DNA of 64,000 bases, taken from positions 329,871-393,870 of the forward strand of contig NZ_LR733556.1 of the NCBI RefSeq assembly GCF_902506265.1, read 5' to 3'. The notes beneath the pieces were generated by a model, which saw only the letters and a list, made by a program, of their open reading frames with translations, was not told where the DNA came from and ran no database searches. Source of the DNA: Flavobacterium sp. 9AF (GTDB lineage Bacteria > Bacteroidota > Bacteroidia > Flavobacteriales > Flavobacteriaceae). Numbering within the stretch: the stretch's first letter is position 1; each line of letters starts with the position of its first letter. The position numbers and the translations under genes are program-made. Positions 35,001 through 43,784 of the stretch are shown piece after piece.

Positions 35001-35788
35001 GTTTAAAGCAAATTTTAATGAATTTATTAAGCAATGCTTTAAAATTTACCGAATTTGGTGAAATTCAATTAAATATCTCTCAATTAGAAAATACAGATGA
35101 ACATGCTGTATTAGCATTTTCTGTGAATGATACGGGTATTGGAATTAAAATAGATAATAACGAAAAAATATTTGACTCTTTTGTTCAAGAAGACAACTCT
35201 ACCAGTAGAAAATTTGGTGGTACAGGTTTAGGATTAGCTATTTCTAACCAACTACTCGCTTTAATGGGAAGTAAATTAGAATTAGAGAGTAAATACGGTG
35301 AAGGAAGTAAATTTTTCTTTACCATTAAAGTTAAAAAAGTCCCTAATAAACAAGTGCATTCGCTATTTGAGAAAAAAAACGTTAATGAAATACTCACTCA
35401 TGAAACTGAAATACTAAAAAAATACACCATTTTAATAGTTGAAGATAATAGAGTAAATATGTTATTAGCGAAAACATTATTACAAAAAATAATTCCAAAA
35501 GTAGGAATCATTGAAGCATTTGATGGTGAAGAAGCTGTAAAATTTTTTCAACATCATACCATAGATTTAATATTAATGGACGTGCAAATGCCTAACAAAA
35601 ATGGATATGAGGCAACAGAAGAAATACGACAACTTTCTAAAGGGCAAAAGACACCTATTATTGCTATTACAGCAGGAATTTTAGCACATGAAAGAGAAAA
35701 ATGTTTTGAAGCAGGTATGAATGATTATCTATCTAAACCCATAATTAAAAGTGATCTAGAGGAAATTTTAACAAAATGGTTGACCTAG
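32042..35788 (+). CDS. Multi-PAS/GAF hybrid histidine kinase
   Basis: 1248 aa and soluble. A short coiled N-terminus is followed by PAS domains at about residues 45-160 and 175-290 (with PAC motif ANGNYIWLEGVI, DITDRK), a GAF domain at about 300-465, and three further PAS domains at about 480-850. HisKA carries the phosphorylated His in ANMSHEIRTPLNG (about residue 881). HATPase has NLLSNALKFT, NDTGIGI and FGGTGLGLAIS. A C-terminal receiver has Asp in LILMDVQMPNKNG (about residue 1180) and Lys in YLSKP. Complete phosphorelay in one chain, probably sensing a cytoplasmic ligand or redox signal. No dedicated partner beside it. Confidence 0.93.
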   Translation: MKDIEKAYEALLKKTKEQEELIKTLLEEKRIENSLEAGSVDTYKNIYHALLDNNDSIFILMDKNFDTLYRSKSTALITGWTDDGIETPLKNYIHPDYLDYVDKMIDQAIDNPKLPLNISLQVKHANGNYIWLEGVINNRIDDPNIRGIIVILRDITDRKKFIELITEEKEKFEKVAATSPGLIYSMRQNKDGSLSYPYASEAIGDIYGFSYDEIKNNPEKILNLIHPEDIEHVIYSITETKTKLIPLNCSYRYFHPKKGLVWHEVNSLPVVEAEGTVICHGIATDITETILAQQKIVKANRLYQFISQMNQMIVRTTDENTLFQEACSIAVNVGKFKMVWIGMKDEYLEKVVPKIIAGDDNGYVETIKNKVLDNHKDIVESRCEAVRNDRYVVVNDISKDEVMSSWKDEALKRGYQSLMILPIRKFEESVGIFCFYSGEKDFFDDEEIALLEEATSDVSFALEVIENEKIRKKALKEMTESENRYHILTEISPVGIFRTDATGYTTYVNPRWSEITGMPYEKALGNGWLDAVHYEDRESLYKGWENATEHQDLSLSEYRFIRPDGSIVWVMGHAIPERNENNEVVGYVGTTTNITERKKIEEEFKKSYEKLEAIIDAIPDLLIEIDLEGRIYNYHTHKENLLSHSSTAIIGKLYNEVLPNPAAECLCAAMKEVHAKGFSTGKQYVLELPSGLHWFELSIAPMEESDSNEPHFICLSRDISIAKQSEIELQKSKERYQEILNNLDAGIIVQNTKGHIILSNLKATELLNIKATENFNSTWVFLNEDGSLMPKENYPINQLLKGGSSIKNSILGVAKPKNEKTTWLLFNAFAVTNTKGHIIEIVSSFIDITERKLMEMEITKGKEQAEAANKAKTDFLANMSHEIRTPLNGIIGFSHLLMESNLEKTHYQYMSTINESASSLLKIVNDILDFSKIESGKFELNIEEVDLFELSQQVVDLFQYQASQKKLNLILNRQENVTQFIQADLVRLKQILMNLLSNALKFTEFGEIQLNISQLENTDEHAVLAFSVNDTGIGIKIDNNEKIFDSFVQEDNSTSRKFGGTGLGLAISNQLLALMGSKLELESKYGEGSKFFFTIKVKKVPNKQVHSLFEKKNVNEILTHETEILKKYTILIVEDNRVNMLLAKTLLQKIIPKVGIIEAFDGEEAVKFFQHHTIDLILMDVQMPNKNGYEATEEIRQLSKGQKTPIIAITAGILAHEREKCFEAGMNDYLSKPIIKSDLEEILTKWLT

Positions 35789-35800
35789 TTTCTAAAAATA

Positions 35801-36556
35801 TTATACTATAATTTTTAATAAAAACTCTCGATAAACTTCTCTTATAGGTAAGTCATTAATAATGACCACTTCTTTTCTGTTAAACATTATTTCAGTATTA
35901 TCTCTTGGGTTTATACCTGTTTTTTGCACATTTTCAAAATATATACCTACACCTCTTTTTTGCCAAGAAGGCAAATCATTATAATTAATTCCGTTTTGAA
36001 ATAACAAATCATTTTTATTAGCAATAGAAAGATTTTCAATTTCTTTTGTAGCTTCATTATAAGCCAAGCCATTTTTTCTTAAAGTCCAATAACAATAGGC
36101 TGAAAGCGAATTTCTATGAGCATCTTCTTGTCTCCAAGAGAAATAATCTAAAATCATAGTAACATTAGGTATCGAAATAGTTCTACAATCTAATACCGAT
36201 AAATGATTGAAATACATACTAAAATAAGCACTCGCTTCACCTGCTAAAACAGAATTAATTTTTCTTACTTTTCTATTAAATGTGTTGTCGTCTTTATCAA
36301 TCAGTAAAGAAATTTCATCACTTTGTGTGTAAGCATAAATGACTTTAAAACCCACAGTTAAAAGATGTTTTGTTGTTGCAATCATGGCTTCATGAAAACG
36401 AATATCGAAAGGTTTTTCTAATTCTAAACTTTCTTTAGTTAATTTTGTAAAACCTTTACCATCTAATCTAACTATAATATAATTATCCGGTAAAACATAT
36501 TGATCAAAAAGTATTTCGTTTTTTCTCATTTTTGAATCCAAGGTTTCAAATTTCAT
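35801..36556 (-). CDS. thg1: Thg1-like 3'-5' RNA polymerase (tRNA-His guanylyltransferase family)
   Basis: About 251 aa from ATG 36556 (a TTG two codons upstream is less likely). Adds nucleotides to the 5' end of tRNA: G-1 on tRNA-His, or templated 5'-end repair in bacterial Thg1-like proteins. Metal-binding residues of the reverse-polymerase palm are present: Asp32 in VRLDGKGF, and Asp80-Glu81 in AYTQSDEISLL. DYFSWRQEDAHRNSLSAYCYWTL is the conserved second block. The start overlaps the kinase gene end by 11 bp, so it is translationally coupled as the last gene of the MBL-kinase-Thg1 operon. Confidence 0.93.
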   Translation of the reverse strand: MKFETLDSKMRKNEILFDQYVLPDNYIIVRLDGKGFTKLTKESLELEKPFDIRFHEAMIATTKHLLTVGFKVIYAYTQSDEISLLIDKDDNTFNRKVRKINSVLAGEASAYFSMYFNHLSVLDCRTISIPNVTMILDYFSWRQEDAHRNSLSAYCYWTLRKNGLAYNEATKEIENLSIANKNDLLFQNGINYNDLPSWQKRGVGIYFENVQKTGINPRDNTEIMFNRKEVVIINDLPIREVYREFLLKIIV

Positions 36557-36980
36557 AAGCAACTATTTTAAATTCATTATTTACTAATGTTACCTTATAA
36601 ATAGCATCAAAACCTTCGCTAAAATTGGGCATTTCTAATAATTTATATTTCGCTTTCACTCCAATGTCTGGAATATTTTCTTTTCTCATTTTATTTCTTT
36701 CTAAGGCTTGTTCTAAACTACAATCAAAATAATAGGCAAAAATTTTATATTTTTTTTCTTTCAATAAAGAAATATATTTAGCCCGCTCTTCTTTAGTCGT
36801 ATTGGTATTATCTATTACAAATTTTGATTGGGTAACAAAACAATATTCTATTAACTTACTTTCTTTATTTCTAGTATTCAATAAATCTAAACTTACTCTA
36901 ATATGACTATTAAAGAATTTTTCTTTGTAAAAAGAACTCTTACCACTAGCTGGAATACCAATAAACATTACACACTCCAT
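36546..36980 (-). CDS. Polynucleotide-kinase-like P-loop protein
   Basis: 144 aa. Walker A GIPASGKS (Lys14), then IRVSLDLLNTRN with Asp and Arg as in T4 Pnk/PNKP kinase domains, VIDNTNTTKEERAKYI (Walker B-like and substrate lid) and ERNKMRKE. Expected to phosphorylate a 5'-OH RNA or DNA end with ATP. It is a single kinase domain with no phosphatase domain. It sits between the RNase Z-like gene (6-bp gap) and the Thg1-like gene (overlap), which points to RNA ends as the substrate. Confidence 0.85.
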   Translation of the reverse strand: MECVMFIGIPASGKSSFYKEKFFNSHIRVSLDLLNTRNKESKLIEYCFVTQSKFVIDNTNTTKEERAKYISLLKEKKYKIFAYYFDCSLEQALERNKMRKENIPDIGVKAKYKLLEMPNFSEGFDAIYKVTLVNNEFKIVAYEI

Positions 36981-36986
36981 ATGCTC

Positions 36987-37937
36987 TTATTTAGCGACTC
37001 TTTGAAACGCTTTAAAAAAATCGGTTTCAATCTCAACAATGTCTTCTATTGTATATTTTCTTGAAAAATGAATGGGAATCGCTTTTTTGACTTTGGATTC
37101 GTACATAATTTTACCCGATTGTGAAGCATAACTATGATAATTGCGTGTTGCCTTTTCTTTATCCTCATTTTTATAAAAACATTCAATTAGTACAGTATCA
37201 CATTCATAAAACAATTGCATAATTTTATCATGATTTCGTTTATGAGCAGCATGATCTAAAATGATTCCTAAGGTATTTCCTTTTTCTATTTTTAAATATT
37301 GAAATAACTCTTTAGCCTGATAGGTTATATCATCAATTTTTATAATTTGTTGTTCCTTTTTTAAGATATAAGCTTCTTTTAAATCATTAATCCATTTTCC
37401 AGGTAAATAAGGAATTTGAGAAATTTCTATATTAATGTTGTCTTTATCTTTAAAATGATAACCAATAACATCTGTCTTATGATCCAAAATAACAAAACGA
37501 ACAGTAACCCTTTCATCTTGATATAATGATGTTTCTTCAGAAATAAAAACCAATTCCCAATAAGGCGGTTTTAATTCATATGTTATAATCTTTTTTTCAG
37601 AAATAATTTCTCGCACTTCATAAACAATAGCATCATCCTCTATTAAGTTCCATGTAAAAGATTTAAGCTTGGCTTGAACTTGTAATGCTATATTTTTAGG
37701 CCCACAAATAATATATTGTTGCTTAGAGCCAATTTGATATCTCATGATTTGATCAAAATTTATAAAATGATCTATATGAGTATGGGAAATAAAAATGGCT
37801 CGAGCAGATAAACAATCTTTTACACTTAACAAACTTGCTTCTCCACAATCTACTATGTAATTCCATTTGCAATTGTTTGGATAAACAACAATACAAACGT
37901 CCTCTCCTATTTTACTTTTACTTTCTGCTAATAACAT
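36987..37937 (-). CDS. RNase Z-like metallo-beta-lactamase-fold hydrolase
   Basis: 316 aa. Metal site SHTHIDH (His52, His54, Asp56, His57), later ILDHAAHKRNH and the C-terminal IPIHFSRKY, which resembles the HFSxRY of tRNase Z. It differs from standard bacterial RNase Z in the poorly conserved middle. A role in trimming or opening RNA 3' ends (or a 2',3'-cyclic phosphate) before ligation fits its operon with a 5' kinase and a 3'-5' polymerase; this is inference. First gene of the operon. A weak -7-like ATCTTTG lies upstream at about 37960. Confidence 0.82.
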   Translation of the reverse strand: MLLAESKSKIGEDVCIVVYPNNCKWNYIVDCGEASLLSVKDCLSARAIFISHTHIDHFINFDQIMRYQIGSKQQYIICGPKNIALQVQAKLKSFTWNLIEDDAIVYEVREIISEKKIITYELKPPYWELVFISEETSLYQDERVTVRFVILDHKTDVIGYHFKDKDNINIEISQIPYLPGKWINDLKEAYILKKEQQIIKIDDITYQAKELFQYLKIEKGNTLGIILDHAAHKRNHDKIMQLFYECDTVLIECFYKNEDKEKATRNYHSYASQSGKIMYESKVKKAIPIHFSRKYTIEDIVEIETDFFKAFQRVAK

Positions 37938-38103
37938 TTAGATAAACTGAATTACAAAGATGCTATTTTTATTACAATCTTCTAATTTTATGAGTTGAAA
38001 TAGTCAATAAATATGGATTTTTTAAAATTCTAACCTTTATTTCTCAACTATTTTATAATTTTGCACTTTCCAAATCGTTTTTGGAAAACTAGTATTTAGA
38101 AAT

Positions 38104-39981
38104 ATGAAACAAAAGGTTGAAATTTTGGCACCTGCTAAAAATTTGGTGCAAGGAATTGCTGCGATTAATGCTGGTGCAGATGCTGTGTATATTGGTGCTC
38201 CTTTATATGGTGCAAGAACAAACGCTACAAACTCAATTGAAGATATCGCTGAAATGGTCTCTTATGCACATTTATTCAAAGCGCAAGTTTTTGTGGTACT
38301 AAATACTATTTTATATGAAAAAGAATTAGAGCCTTGTGAAAAATTAATACACGAATTATATGCTATAGGCGTAGATGCCATCATTATTCAGGATATGGCT
38401 ATTTTGGAAATGAACTTGCCACCTATAGTTATTCATGCCAGTACGCAAGCCAATAATAGAGATCCAAAACATGTGAAATTCCTTAAAGATGCAGGAATTC
38501 AACGTGTAGTTTTAGCTAGAGAATTAAATTTAGATCAAATACGTGAAATTCACGAAGCAACAGATGCTGAATTAGAATTTTTTGTTTCGGGTGCGCTTTG
38601 TGTCTCTTTTAGTGGTAATTGTTACATGAGTATTGCCGGTGGTGAACGTAGTGCAAACAGAGGTTCGTGTGCTCAAAACTGTCGTTTACCTTACAATTTA
38701 ACCGATGGAACAGGAAAAACTTTAATCTCAAATAGTCATTTATTATCTATTAAAGATTTAGATTTAAGTGACCAATTACCTAATTTGATTGAAGCGGGTA
38801 TAACTTCATTTAAAATCGAAGGCCGATTAAAAGACATTGTTTATGTAAAAAACAATACCTCTTTTTTACGTAAAAAATTAGATGCCTTTTTAGAAAATAA
38901 CGACCAATATGTAAAAGCTTCCTCAGGTAAAACCTTTTATAATTTTGAACCTGAAATGGATCGCAGTTTTAATAGAGGGTATACTGATTATTTTGTAAAC
39001 CAAAGAAAAGCAAAAATTGGTAACTGGGAAAGTCCAAAATCGCAAGGACAATACATTGGTAAACTAATTGAAACCAAAGCCAATGGTTATGTAATTGAAA
39101 ATTCTGATAAGTTAAATAATGGAGATGGTTTATATTTCATTAACGAAGCAGGTGAAGCAGATGGTGCACAAATTAATATCATTGTAAATAATATTGTTGT
39201 ACCTAATACTTTTAAACCACTTCCTGTAGGTACAGAAATTTACAGAAATTCGGATGCAGAATTCAATAGAATTGTTGAAAAAGAAAACAGTGCCGTTCGA
39301 AAAATTAGTGTCAATTTAGTATTCACAGAAACCCAAGACGGGTTTATGCTTGTTGCTACAGATGAAGACGGTCATACCAGTATTGCAACTTTAGAAACAG
39401 AAAGAGAAATAGCAAAAAATGGTAATGATACCCTTCCTAATATTAAAACTAATTTAGTAAAAACTGGTAACACCCCATTTATGGTAGAAGAGGTTCGTGT
39501 TGAATTTTCTAATAATTGGTTTTTACCTATTTCAAAAGTAAATGAAATTAGACGTACTGTTTTAGAACAATTAATTGATATTCGTATTAAAGAATATCAT
39601 AGAGAAGAATTTCAAATAAAACCTACAAATCATCCTTATCCTGTTCAAGAATTAGATTTTACCTATAATGTTTCAAATAATCTAGCTAGACAATTTTACA
39701 AACGTCATGGTGTAACAGAAATTGAAAAAGCATTTGAATTACAGTGGGATCCAGGAAAATCTCGTGTAATGGTAACCAAATACTGTGTTAAATATGAATT
39801 AGGCAAATGTTCTCGTTTTCAACGAGATACAATGGGAGAAAAAGTGGTTGAACCCTTAACTTTAACTCATGGAGAAAATGCATACAAACTTAAATTTAAT
39901 TGCAAACCTTGTGAAATGGAAATTTGGGAAAAAGATGCTGAATTAGAGTTTATTGATGAGGACGAACAGTTCTTTCGATAG
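38104..39981 (+). CDS. U32 family protein, TrhP/RlhA-type RNA hydroxylase
   Basis: 625 aa. The N-terminal U32 domain (about 1-330) has EILAPAKNLVQGIAAINAGADAVYIG, IIQDMAILEMN and the Cys-rich SGALCVSFSGNCYMS...GSCAQNCRLPY. Members TrhP and RlhA hydroxylate U34 of tRNA or C2501 of 23S rRNA with prephenate and an iron-sulfur cluster. The C-terminal end has a second Cys set (TKYCVKYELGKCSRF, FNCKPCEMEIW), typical of the longer U32 proteins. Housekeeping rather than part of the repair island, though it also targets RNA. Its strand is opposite to the island genes. Confidence 0.88.
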   Translation: MKQKVEILAPAKNLVQGIAAINAGADAVYIGAPLYGARTNATNSIEDIAEMVSYAHLFKAQVFVVLNTILYEKELEPCEKLIHELYAIGVDAIIIQDMAILEMNLPPIVIHASTQANNRDPKHVKFLKDAGIQRVVLARELNLDQIREIHEATDAELEFFVSGALCVSFSGNCYMSIAGGERSANRGSCAQNCRLPYNLTDGTGKTLISNSHLLSIKDLDLSDQLPNLIEAGITSFKIEGRLKDIVYVKNNTSFLRKKLDAFLENNDQYVKASSGKTFYNFEPEMDRSFNRGYTDYFVNQRKAKIGNWESPKSQGQYIGKLIETKANGYVIENSDKLNNGDGLYFINEAGEADGAQINIIVNNIVVPNTFKPLPVGTEIYRNSDAEFNRIVEKENSAVRKISVNLVFTETQDGFMLVATDEDGHTSIATLETEREIAKNGNDTLPNIKTNLVKTGNTPFMVEEVRVEFSNNWFLPISKVNEIRRTVLEQLIDIRIKEYHREEFQIKPTNHPYPVQELDFTYNVSNNLARQFYKRHGVTEIEKAFELQWDPGKSRVMVTKYCVKYELGKCSRFQRDTMGEKVVEPLTLTHGENAYKLKFNCKPCEMEIWEKDAELEFIDEDEQFFR

Positions 39982-40017
39982 GAGTTGATGTAATTAGTTA
40001 TTAACTTATAAATTAAA

Positions 40018-40134
40018 AACTAAAAATTAAAAACTAATTACTAACTACTAATTACTAATTACTAATTACTAATTACTAACTACTAATTACTAATTACTAA
40101 CTACTAATTACTAATTACTAATCACTAATTACTA
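40018..40134. repeat. Heptanucleotide microsatellite (ACTAATT)n
   Basis: About 14 consecutive copies of ACTAATT/ACTAACT, running from just after the U32 gene into the last codons of the glycosyltransferase gene. The array supplies that protein's last residues (YNSN), so copy-number change could alter its C-terminus. Similar TCACTAAT runs occur in the tRNA region. Confidence 0.85.
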
Positions 40135-41117
40135 TTATAAGTATCAAATAAATACTCCAAAGTATCGGGAATAGTATTTGCTTTTACTTTTGGATAAATA
40201 ACGTTACTGTTCAACCAATTTTCAATTACTAAATTAAAATCATCTTTTACCTCATATTCCACAGGTACACCCATTGATTTTAAAGCAGCTGAATTACATT
40301 CTTGTTCATAATGTGCTTTAATAGGAATAGATAAAATCATTTTTTCCAAATATAACGCTTCCGAAGGGGTTTCAAAACCACCTCCTGTAATAATACCATC
40401 ACAAGTAATAAGACTATTATTATATTGCTTTTGATTGACAGGAAAATAAGTGATATTTCTTCTTGTATATCTTTCTTTAACGGTATCTAAGAACCAATGA
40501 AAATGAATATGAGGCAATGAAAAAAAAGCTTTTTCAAGACATTGTCTATCAAATGAGGGTAAATATACCGTAATATGACCTAAGTTGGTAGGAGTTGCCT
40601 GAACAATTTCATCTTTTATAACTGGAGGGTGAATAAAGGAATCATAGGATTGAAAATGCAAACCCAAATTTTGAGGAGCCGGTGCATAATTTTTAAATAT
40701 GAACTCGCCTACTTTACTTCTACTTTCTGGTCTAGGCGTTTTTTCAGATATAAAACTCGCTTGATGGCCAAATTGAACAGAATGAACCTTTTGCAATTTA
40801 CAAGCTAAAGCAGTAACTGCATCAAAATCATTAATGATTACATCATAGTTTTGTAAAGGCAACTCATTCGCATCTTTGTAAATTTGGTAGGGTTTAAATT
40901 TTTTTGCAATATTCCAATAATCTAATCCACCACACTTACTATAAAATAAACTACACCCTTTACTTCTATATTTCACTGGAATTTCAGCTTCCAAAGTAGC
41001 ATTACTACCACTCAAAAAGAAATCAACTTCACCATATTTTTTAAGATACGGATATAACTGTGTCGCACGACTAATATGTCCATTACCAGTTGCTTGAACT
41101 GCATAAAATATTTTCAT
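40125..41117 (-). CDS. GT-B (GT28/MurG-like) glycosyltransferase-fold protein
   Basis: 330 aa. The start VQATGNGHISRATQLYPYLKK is the GT-B N-terminal glycine loop. IITGGGFETPSEALYLEKMILSIP is the C-terminal sugar-nucleotide site of the GT28/MGDG-synthase-like family. No membrane helix. The acceptor is unknown: a lipid or glycan is likely, as for flavobacterial homologues. Stand-alone gene. The stop codon lies inside the heptamer repeat. Confidence 0.85.
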   Translation of the reverse strand: MKIFYAVQATGNGHISRATQLYPYLKKYGEVDFFLSGSNATLEAEIPVKYRSKGCSLFYSKCGGLDYWNIAKKFKPYQIYKDANELPLQNYDVIINDFDAVTALACKLQKVHSVQFGHQASFISEKTPRPESRSKVGEFIFKNYAPAPQNLGLHFQSYDSFIHPPVIKDEIVQATPTNLGHITVYLPSFDRQCLEKAFFSLPHIHFHWFLDTVKERYTRRNITYFPVNQKQYNNSLITCDGIITGGGFETPSEALYLEKMILSIPIKAHYEQECNSAALKSMGVPVEYEVKDDFNLVIENWLNSNVIYPKVKANTIPDTLEYLFDTYNSN

Positions 41118-41368
41118 CTCTTGCTTTTAAAACAGCGCAAAAATAGTAATAGCAACTATTCAAAATAGGACATAACCTAATCTTAATTATTTTTTAAAAA
41201 CATTCACATCAATACCTATTATTCTTTAAATTAAGGTTAACAATCCTTAATCATTTCATTTTATAATTTACCAAAAGAGAAATATCAAGATAGGAAAGTT
41301 ATGCAATTTATAAAAGAGGTAACTTAAAGAACAGTTTCAATAGTATAAAGATTAAACTCAAAAAAATA

Positions 41369-41890
41369 TTAAAATCCAGCTGCTGCAAGAAAATCTGGAA
41401 CACTATAATTTGTTCCTGGAAGCTGATGCCATGAAACATCGTTAGATTGTGTTTCTTCCATAAATGCCCAATGGGTAACTACATTACTTGTACCTGAAGC
41501 CATTTGCATTTCAAATGCCCAAGTTTTGCCTTCTTCCTTTAATGTACCAAAACCTGTTGTTTCTAATATTGCTCCTAATTGATTTATAGGCATAAAAGCG
41601 ATAAGTACTTTCCCTTGTGGTGTAATAGATCCCATTATTTTAAATGAAGAAGGAGCATCTGTAGGTGTTGAGTCTTTTTCGTACAACAAAGCGGCACAAT
41701 TTCCCCAAAAATACCCACCTTCATAGTCCGTAATTTGCCATACGGTTTGATCTATCATTTGAGTTATTGTTCCATCTGTTGGACTCATTTGCATTGCTAG
41801 TAATGATTTAAAAGGCACATACCAATAAGTTCCTTTTAAAAAGTTCCATGTTGTTGTCATTTCATCTATTTGTAAAGTGTTATTTGCCAA
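41369..41890 (-). CDS. Protein of unknown function, 173 aa
   Basis: Soluble, no signal peptide, rich in aromatic residues. TTTWNFLKGTYWYVP, TVWQITDYEGGYFWGNCAALLY and WAFMEETQSNDVSWHQLPGTNYSVPDFL suggest a lipocalin-like beta barrel. No catalytic motif visible, and I recognise no family. Stand-alone between a 250-bp and a 315-bp empty gap. Confidence 0.65.
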   Translation of the reverse strand: MANNTLQIDEMTTTWNFLKGTYWYVPFKSLLAMQMSPTDGTITQMIDQTVWQITDYEGGYFWGNCAALLYEKDSTPTDAPSSFKIMGSITPQGKVLIAFMPINQLGAILETTGFGTLKEEGKTWAFEMQMASGTSNVVTHWAFMEETQSNDVSWHQLPGTNYSVPDFLAAAGF

Positions 41891-42065
41891 ATTTATACTA
41901 CTCCATTCTTCTGCAAAAGGGTATTTATACCTGTTTTTATAATTAAAATAATTATTTATTTGTTATTGATTAGAATCTACTCGTAGCTTATAAATTAACG
42001 AATGAATTAAATTTGAAATTAATTATCTCATCATCCTATAAAGACAATCCATTAGTTTATAAAGG

Positions 42066-42179
42066 AAAAATGCCTAAAAAAGATAAAATTCTCAAATTGA
42101 AATGTTCTCTACTTTACATCGGTAAATTTTAAAACATTCCCACCCATAAATTCTAACAGATTCTTTTTTAGGCATTTTT
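42066..42179. repeat. 114-bp element bounded by a perfect 18-bp inverted repeat
   Basis: AAAAATGCCTAAAAAAGA (42066-42083) and its exact reverse complement (42162-42179) enclose 78 bp without an ORF. The arms can act as a terminator in either direction, but 78 bp is too long for a terminator loop. It could be a small inverted-repeat element or a non-coding RNA. It fills the gap between the genes at 41369 and 42206. Confidence 0.6.
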
Positions 42180-42205
42180 TAAAAAAGCAATGGCAAATTA
42201 TATCA

Positions 42206-43126
42206 TTAAGGTTTCAACATAAAATCATAAATAGCATAATGAGGTTGTCCTGATGTGGTTGTATTGAGTAAGAAATTAGGAAATGAAGCGGTACATGCTG
42301 TAATATCAAAATTATTCGATATGATTCCTGAAGAACTACCCACAACCCATCTTTTGCAACAGCTATCAAAATGAAAGCCCAATTCTTTCATGGTATAGAT
42401 ATTATTTGCTGGCAAATTTTTATAGGAATATCTCGATGTTAAAATACCCGCTAAATCATATTCAAAAATATCACCATAATTAGGATTACAAATCATATTT
42501 GTTAAACCAGAAATAACATGTACTTTGTTATTTACAAAAGTGAGTCCGTTATACTGATTCGTAGGTGAAATTGAAGAAAAGACAGTACAAATACCTGTAG
42601 TAACATCCATTTTCATAATGGTAGAACTTGCTTCTTTTATGGCTAAGAAAAAACCAGTATTCCCATAATTTTCAATATCTTGTAGAGGAACAGTTGTAGG
42701 AAAAGCAACAGCGGCATTTCCTGTAGCTAATTGTACTTTTAATAATCTAGAAGGAAAATTAGAATTTGCTCCCGTTACTGCCCAAGCTAAACCTGCTGCT
42801 CCAGGCATATCACAAAGACCTGTTACACTGGTTACAGGTGTTCCTCCAATTTTTATAGTGGACAAATAATTATAAGCCACTGGAGAAGCACACACATCTA
42901 CTTTATAAATATGAGAAGATAATCCTGCTGGAACGGGAGTACTGGTTCCTGCTGATAAAACCAAAGCATACATCGTGCCGCATGCTGCTGCTGCACGATT
43001 TGTTGTTACTTCTTGCTTATTTAAAGCATTGTTCTCTTGAGGTTTTGATTCATCTGGAGTTTGACAAGACCAAAAAAAAGCTACTAAACTGGCAAAAGCC
43101 AATTTTTTTAAAAAAATGTTTTTCAT
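42206..43126 (-). CDS. Beta-propeller-like lipoprotein
   Basis: 306 aa. Lipoprotein signal ends AFFWSCQ. After a low-complexity linker come repeated strand motifs: MYALVLSAG, HIYKVDVCAS, GLAWAVTGAN, FFLAIKEASSTIMKMDVTTGICTVF, GLTFVNNKVHVISG, FGDIFEYDL-like. This suits a surface-exposed propeller (DUF6923-like). Several Cys (DVCAS, GICTVF, DSCCKRW, DITACTASF) may form disulfides. The copy of TGTTTACATTTTTTCTGTA at about 43234 lies upstream. Confidence 0.72.
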   Translation of the reverse strand: MKNIFLKKLAFASLVAFFWSCQTPDESKPQENNALNKQEVTTNRAAAACGTMYALVLSAGTSTPVPAGLSSHIYKVDVCASPVAYNYLSTIKIGGTPVTSVTGLCDMPGAAGLAWAVTGANSNFPSRLLKVQLATGNAAVAFPTTVPLQDIENYGNTGFFLAIKEASSTIMKMDVTTGICTVFSSISPTNQYNGLTFVNNKVHVISGLTNMICNPNYGDIFEYDLAGILTSRYSYKNLPANNIYTMKELGFHFDSCCKRWVVGSSSGIISNNFDITACTASFPNFLLNTTTSGQPHYAIYDFMLKP

Positions 43127-43784
43127 AATATGTGTTTATTTGAATTGTAAATTACTTAAAGTTAGAAATTAATATGCAACAAAAAAAGTATTTTAAAATA
43201 TTAATGTATTGAAATACAATATTTTATGATTGTTTACATTTTTTCTGTAGCCATCTTATCAAATTAACACATTTCTCATAGTTAAGAGGTGAAAGTAAAA
43301 GCTTCGATGTTGAAGAATATGTTATTTATTGGTAAATAACGAGAAAAACTATACCGATTTCATTTAAATACTGAATAGCTGAATATTTTTACTTTTTATA
43401 TAATTATTTAATACAAAACACAGCCATAGTATTTTGACCCTTACAGGGTCGCATTAGTTAAGCTTTTATATTGCTATTGAAGTTGCCATTAAATTGTGAG
43501 CCTTACTCATGGGACGCTTTTACTTCGACAAGCTCAGTACAAGCTTTATGACAAGATTGTGGAGAGTGTTTGTATAAATAGAAAACGAAGCACGCTGATT
43601 TTACTAATTCTTACTGATTTTTTTACACATCATTGTCACCCTGTAAGGGTCTCATTAGAAACTCCATAAAGTATTCTTGAGCTACTTATGGGATGCTTTT
43701 ACTTCGACAAGCTCAGTACAAGCTTTATGATAAGATTGGAGTAAAAATAAGAGTTTAATGTTTGTAACTAAAATTTCAAAGCTT
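43127..43784. repeat. Repeat-rich gap without genes
   Basis: Holds two copies of a composite repeat: ACCCTTACAGGGTC/CACCCTGTAAGGGTC, then TGGGATGCTTTTACTTCGAC, then AAGCTCAGTACAAGCTTTAT, at about 43430-43560 and 43635-43740. These also occur at 28220-28400. I see no ORF and no RNA gene here. Confidence 0.75.

Noticed and set aside
40018..40134. CRISPR or iteron origin
   Set aside because: The unit is a 7-bp simple repeat; no replication gene is adjacent.
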